Source: Acinetobacter sp.
GTDB lineage: Bacteria; Pseudomonadota; Gammaproteobacteria; Pseudomonadales; Moraxellaceae
NCBI GenBank assembly: GCA_008017255.1
Contig: SSHD01000156.1
Coordinates: 1-7,856, forward strand
Direction of reading: 5' to 3'
DNA: 7,856 bases
Below the pieces are notes generated by a model. That model was not told the DNA's origin, ran no database searches, and saw nothing but the letters and a program-made list of their open reading frames with translations. The position numbers were made by a program, and so were the translations under genes. Positions 6,641 through 7,856 of the stretch are shown in pieces. Within the stretch, counting starts at the first letter, position 1, and every line of letters starts with the position of its first letter.

Positions 6641-6669
6641 TCAAACAAACATCTGCTGCAACAAGCCTT
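6641..6669 (-). repeat. hsdS-terminal copy of the 29-bp direct repeat
   Basis: This is the in-gene member of the direct repeat pair with 6528-6556, offset by 113 bp. The 84 bp between the two copies (6557-6640) consist of palindromes 4 and 5 and their flanks. It includes the hsdS TGA (6643-6641). Confidence 0.8.
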
Positions 6670-7828
6670 TTTTCCATAATTTGGCGTGTTGAATTTGCTG
6701 CGCGACGACTTCAATTTTTTGGTCAATGGCAGATAAGAAATTAGCAATTTTGGTTTGTTCTTCTAGGCAAGGAACAAACATTTCTATTGAAGATAAATCT
6801 GAACTATTAATCGCAGGGTAGCTTGTGCCCGTACAACGGTTCATAACTTCATCTAAGAATGTCTTTTCATGTAAAGCATAGTAGATAAATTTAGAATCCA
6901 ATTTTGTACGGATTTGAGCATAGCCTGTTGAGGCAACATACTCACCACTTAAGTTGAAGTAATAGTTATTCTGCTGATAAGGACGAACCATCTGAAAGAG
7001 TACATCTCCTTTAGCTAATAATCTTTGTGCTCTACTTGGTGCATCCTGTAGTTCAATATTTTTTTGAAGTAATAGTTGTCCTTTTTCAACACTTTCTAAA
7101 TCAATATAAATAAAGTTCGCAGGTAATTTTTTAGCTTTAGGATTAATTTCAGCTACCTCTTTGAGTTCCTTTTCCTCCCACTCCCCAAACTCACTCCCAT
7201 CATCCGCTTTAAAACGAATCTGCTGACTAAACAACTGCTGCATCATGCCTTGTTTATACTGGCTGAGTAGCTCATGTTTTTGCGTGAGTTGACTGATTTT
7301 CTCATCGACTGCGGAAAGGAAAGAGGCGATTTTGGTTTGTTCTTCTTCTATCGGACAATAAAATTCTGAATTCCTAACTGTGGCTAATGAAAGGTTTTTA
7401 ATAGTTGTTCCTGTCAGTTCAGAATTAAAGGTCTTAGTCAGTTGTGGCGACTGTAATAATAAGTATATAAATTTCTTGTCTATATCGTTTTTTAGATTAA
7501 TAAAGCAAACGCTTTTACCTAACAGAACTTTTTCATTTTTATAAAAAGCTAAATTTCCAATCGTTCCATTGATAGAAAGAAATAAAGTTTCGTCAGATAA
7601 AGTTTGATTGTATTTTTGAAATTCCTCCACACTAATGCGCTTTGTATTTTCATTAATAACAATACTGCCATTTACCAAGTTATTGCCATTTATAAAAGGA
7701 ATCGTTCCTTTTTCATCATATTTAGGAGTTGCGTGGATACCATCTCCTATTTTTGTTGATAATTGATAAAGGGATGTTATAGCCCAATCCCCATCAAACT
7801 CTTTAAAACGTAACTTTGGCGTGGTCAT
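6641..7828 (-). CDS. hsdS: Type I restriction-modification specificity subunit
   Basis: DNA-recognition subunit of a type I R-M complex; it directs HsdM and HsdR to a split target sequence. The 395 residues have the normal two-half design. The first half has target-recognition domain 1 (about 1-160, with IGDGIHATPKYDEKGTIPF and LSINGTIGN) and conserved spacer helix 1 (161-200, EEEQTKIASFLSAVDEKI to GMMQQLF). The second has TRD2 (about 215-354) and spacer helix 2 (355-395, LEEQTKIANFLSAIDQKI to GLLQQMFV). The two helices form the antiparallel coiled coil that sets the gap in the target site. The recognised bases cannot be read from sequence. The ATG at 7828 has AAAGGA (7842-7837) 8 nt upstream and overlaps a probable hsdM stop. 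Parts of the gene are very AT-rich (15 G+C in 60 bases at 7501-7560, against 37 of 60 at 5401-5460 in nadB; chosen as contrasting samples), consistent with horizontal transfer. It looks intact. Confidence 0.95.
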   Translation of the reverse strand: MTTPKLRFKEFDGDWAITSLYQLSTKIGDGIHATPKYDEKGTIPFINGNNLVNGSIVINENTKRISVEEFQKYNQTLSDETLFLSINGTIGNLAFYKNEKVLLGKSVCFINLKNDIDKKFIYLLLQSPQLTKTFNSELTGTTIKNLSLATVRNSEFYCPIEEEQTKIASFLSAVDEKISQLTQKHELLSQYKQGMMQQLFSQQIRFKADDGSEFGEWEEKELKEVAEINPKAKKLPANFIYIDLESVEKGQLLLQKNIELQDAPSRAQRLLAKGDVLFQMVRPYQQNNYYFNLSGEYVASTGYAQIRTKLDSKFIYYALHEKTFLDEVMNRCTGTSYPAINSSDLSSIEMFVPCLEEQTKIANFLSAIDQKIEVVAQQIQHAKLWKKGLLQQMFV

Positions 7829-7856
7829 GTGTTTTGTCCTTTTTTACCCTGTTCCA
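7825..7856 (-). CDS. hsdM: Probable C-terminal end of the type I methyltransferase subunit
   Basis: One minus-strand frame is open from the window edge to a TGA at 7827-7825 and encodes EQGKKGQNT. Its stop overlaps the hsdS start as ATGA, the translational-coupling arrangement common between hsdM and hsdS. Only nine codons are visible, so the identity rests on the overlap and on the gene order usual for type I systems, not on any motif. Confidence 0.45.
   Translation of the reverse strand, partial: EQGKKGQNT
7837..7842 (-). promoter_or_regulatory. hsdS ribosome-binding site
   Basis: AAAGGA on the minus strand, 8 nt before the ATG at 7828. It lies inside the last codons of the probable hsdM, so hsdS can be translated both by coupling and independently. 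Confidence 0.7.

Noticed and set aside
6565..6747. A 60-codon minus-strand reading frame ending in a stretch such as PLIRGGTPSLFKGG
   Set aside because: It overlaps hsdS out of frame and runs through palindromes 4 and 5. Glycine/leucine/lysine-rich translations of this kind are what the C/G-rich repeats give in any frame. It has no ribosome-binding site.

Overview
The window reads as a chromosomal segment of a gammaproteobacterium of the Moraxellaceae, most likely Acinetobacter. This rests on the LepA sequence, which matches what I remember of Acinetobacter LepA almost throughout, and on the gene order lepB–lepA–thioesterase–mucD–nadB. No database search was made.

Layout. Positions 1-4480 hold four housekeeping genes on the minus strand: lepB (signal peptidase I, cut by the window start), lepA (elongation factor 4), a small hotdog-fold acyl-CoA thioesterase and a MucD/DegP-type periplasmic protease. 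lepA and lepB are 15 bp apart and probably form an operon with its own promoter. The thioesterase and mucD are separated from their neighbours by hairpin terminators. nadB (L-aspartate oxidase, the first step of NAD synthesis) diverges from mucD across about 280 bp. At 6641-7828 an hsdS gene (type I restriction-modification specificity subunit) runs on the minus strand and converges on nadB. The last codons of a probable hsdM overlap its start, so the window ends inside a type I R-M locus that continues to the right.

Structure outside the genes. The 248 bp between nadB and hsdS is packed with short GC-rich palindromes (CCCTCCCTT/AAGGGAGGG and relatives). It also contains a second copy of the last 29 bp of hsdS, stop codon included. 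A related palindrome sits inside the loop of the mucD terminator at 2977-3088. These look like short interspersed palindromic repeats that settled in non-coding, transcription-ending positions. The duplicated hsdS tail marks a rearrangement at the edge of the R-M locus.

How the genes relate. lepB and mucD both serve the cell envelope: LepB removes signal peptides, and MucD is itself exported by a signal peptide and degrades damaged envelope proteins. LepA acts on ribosomes. nadB and the thioesterase are metabolic and show no functional tie to their neighbours. The R-M locus is accessory and locally much richer in AT. I see no clearly undescribed system. The most interesting signal is the repeat cluster with the duplicated hsdS end.
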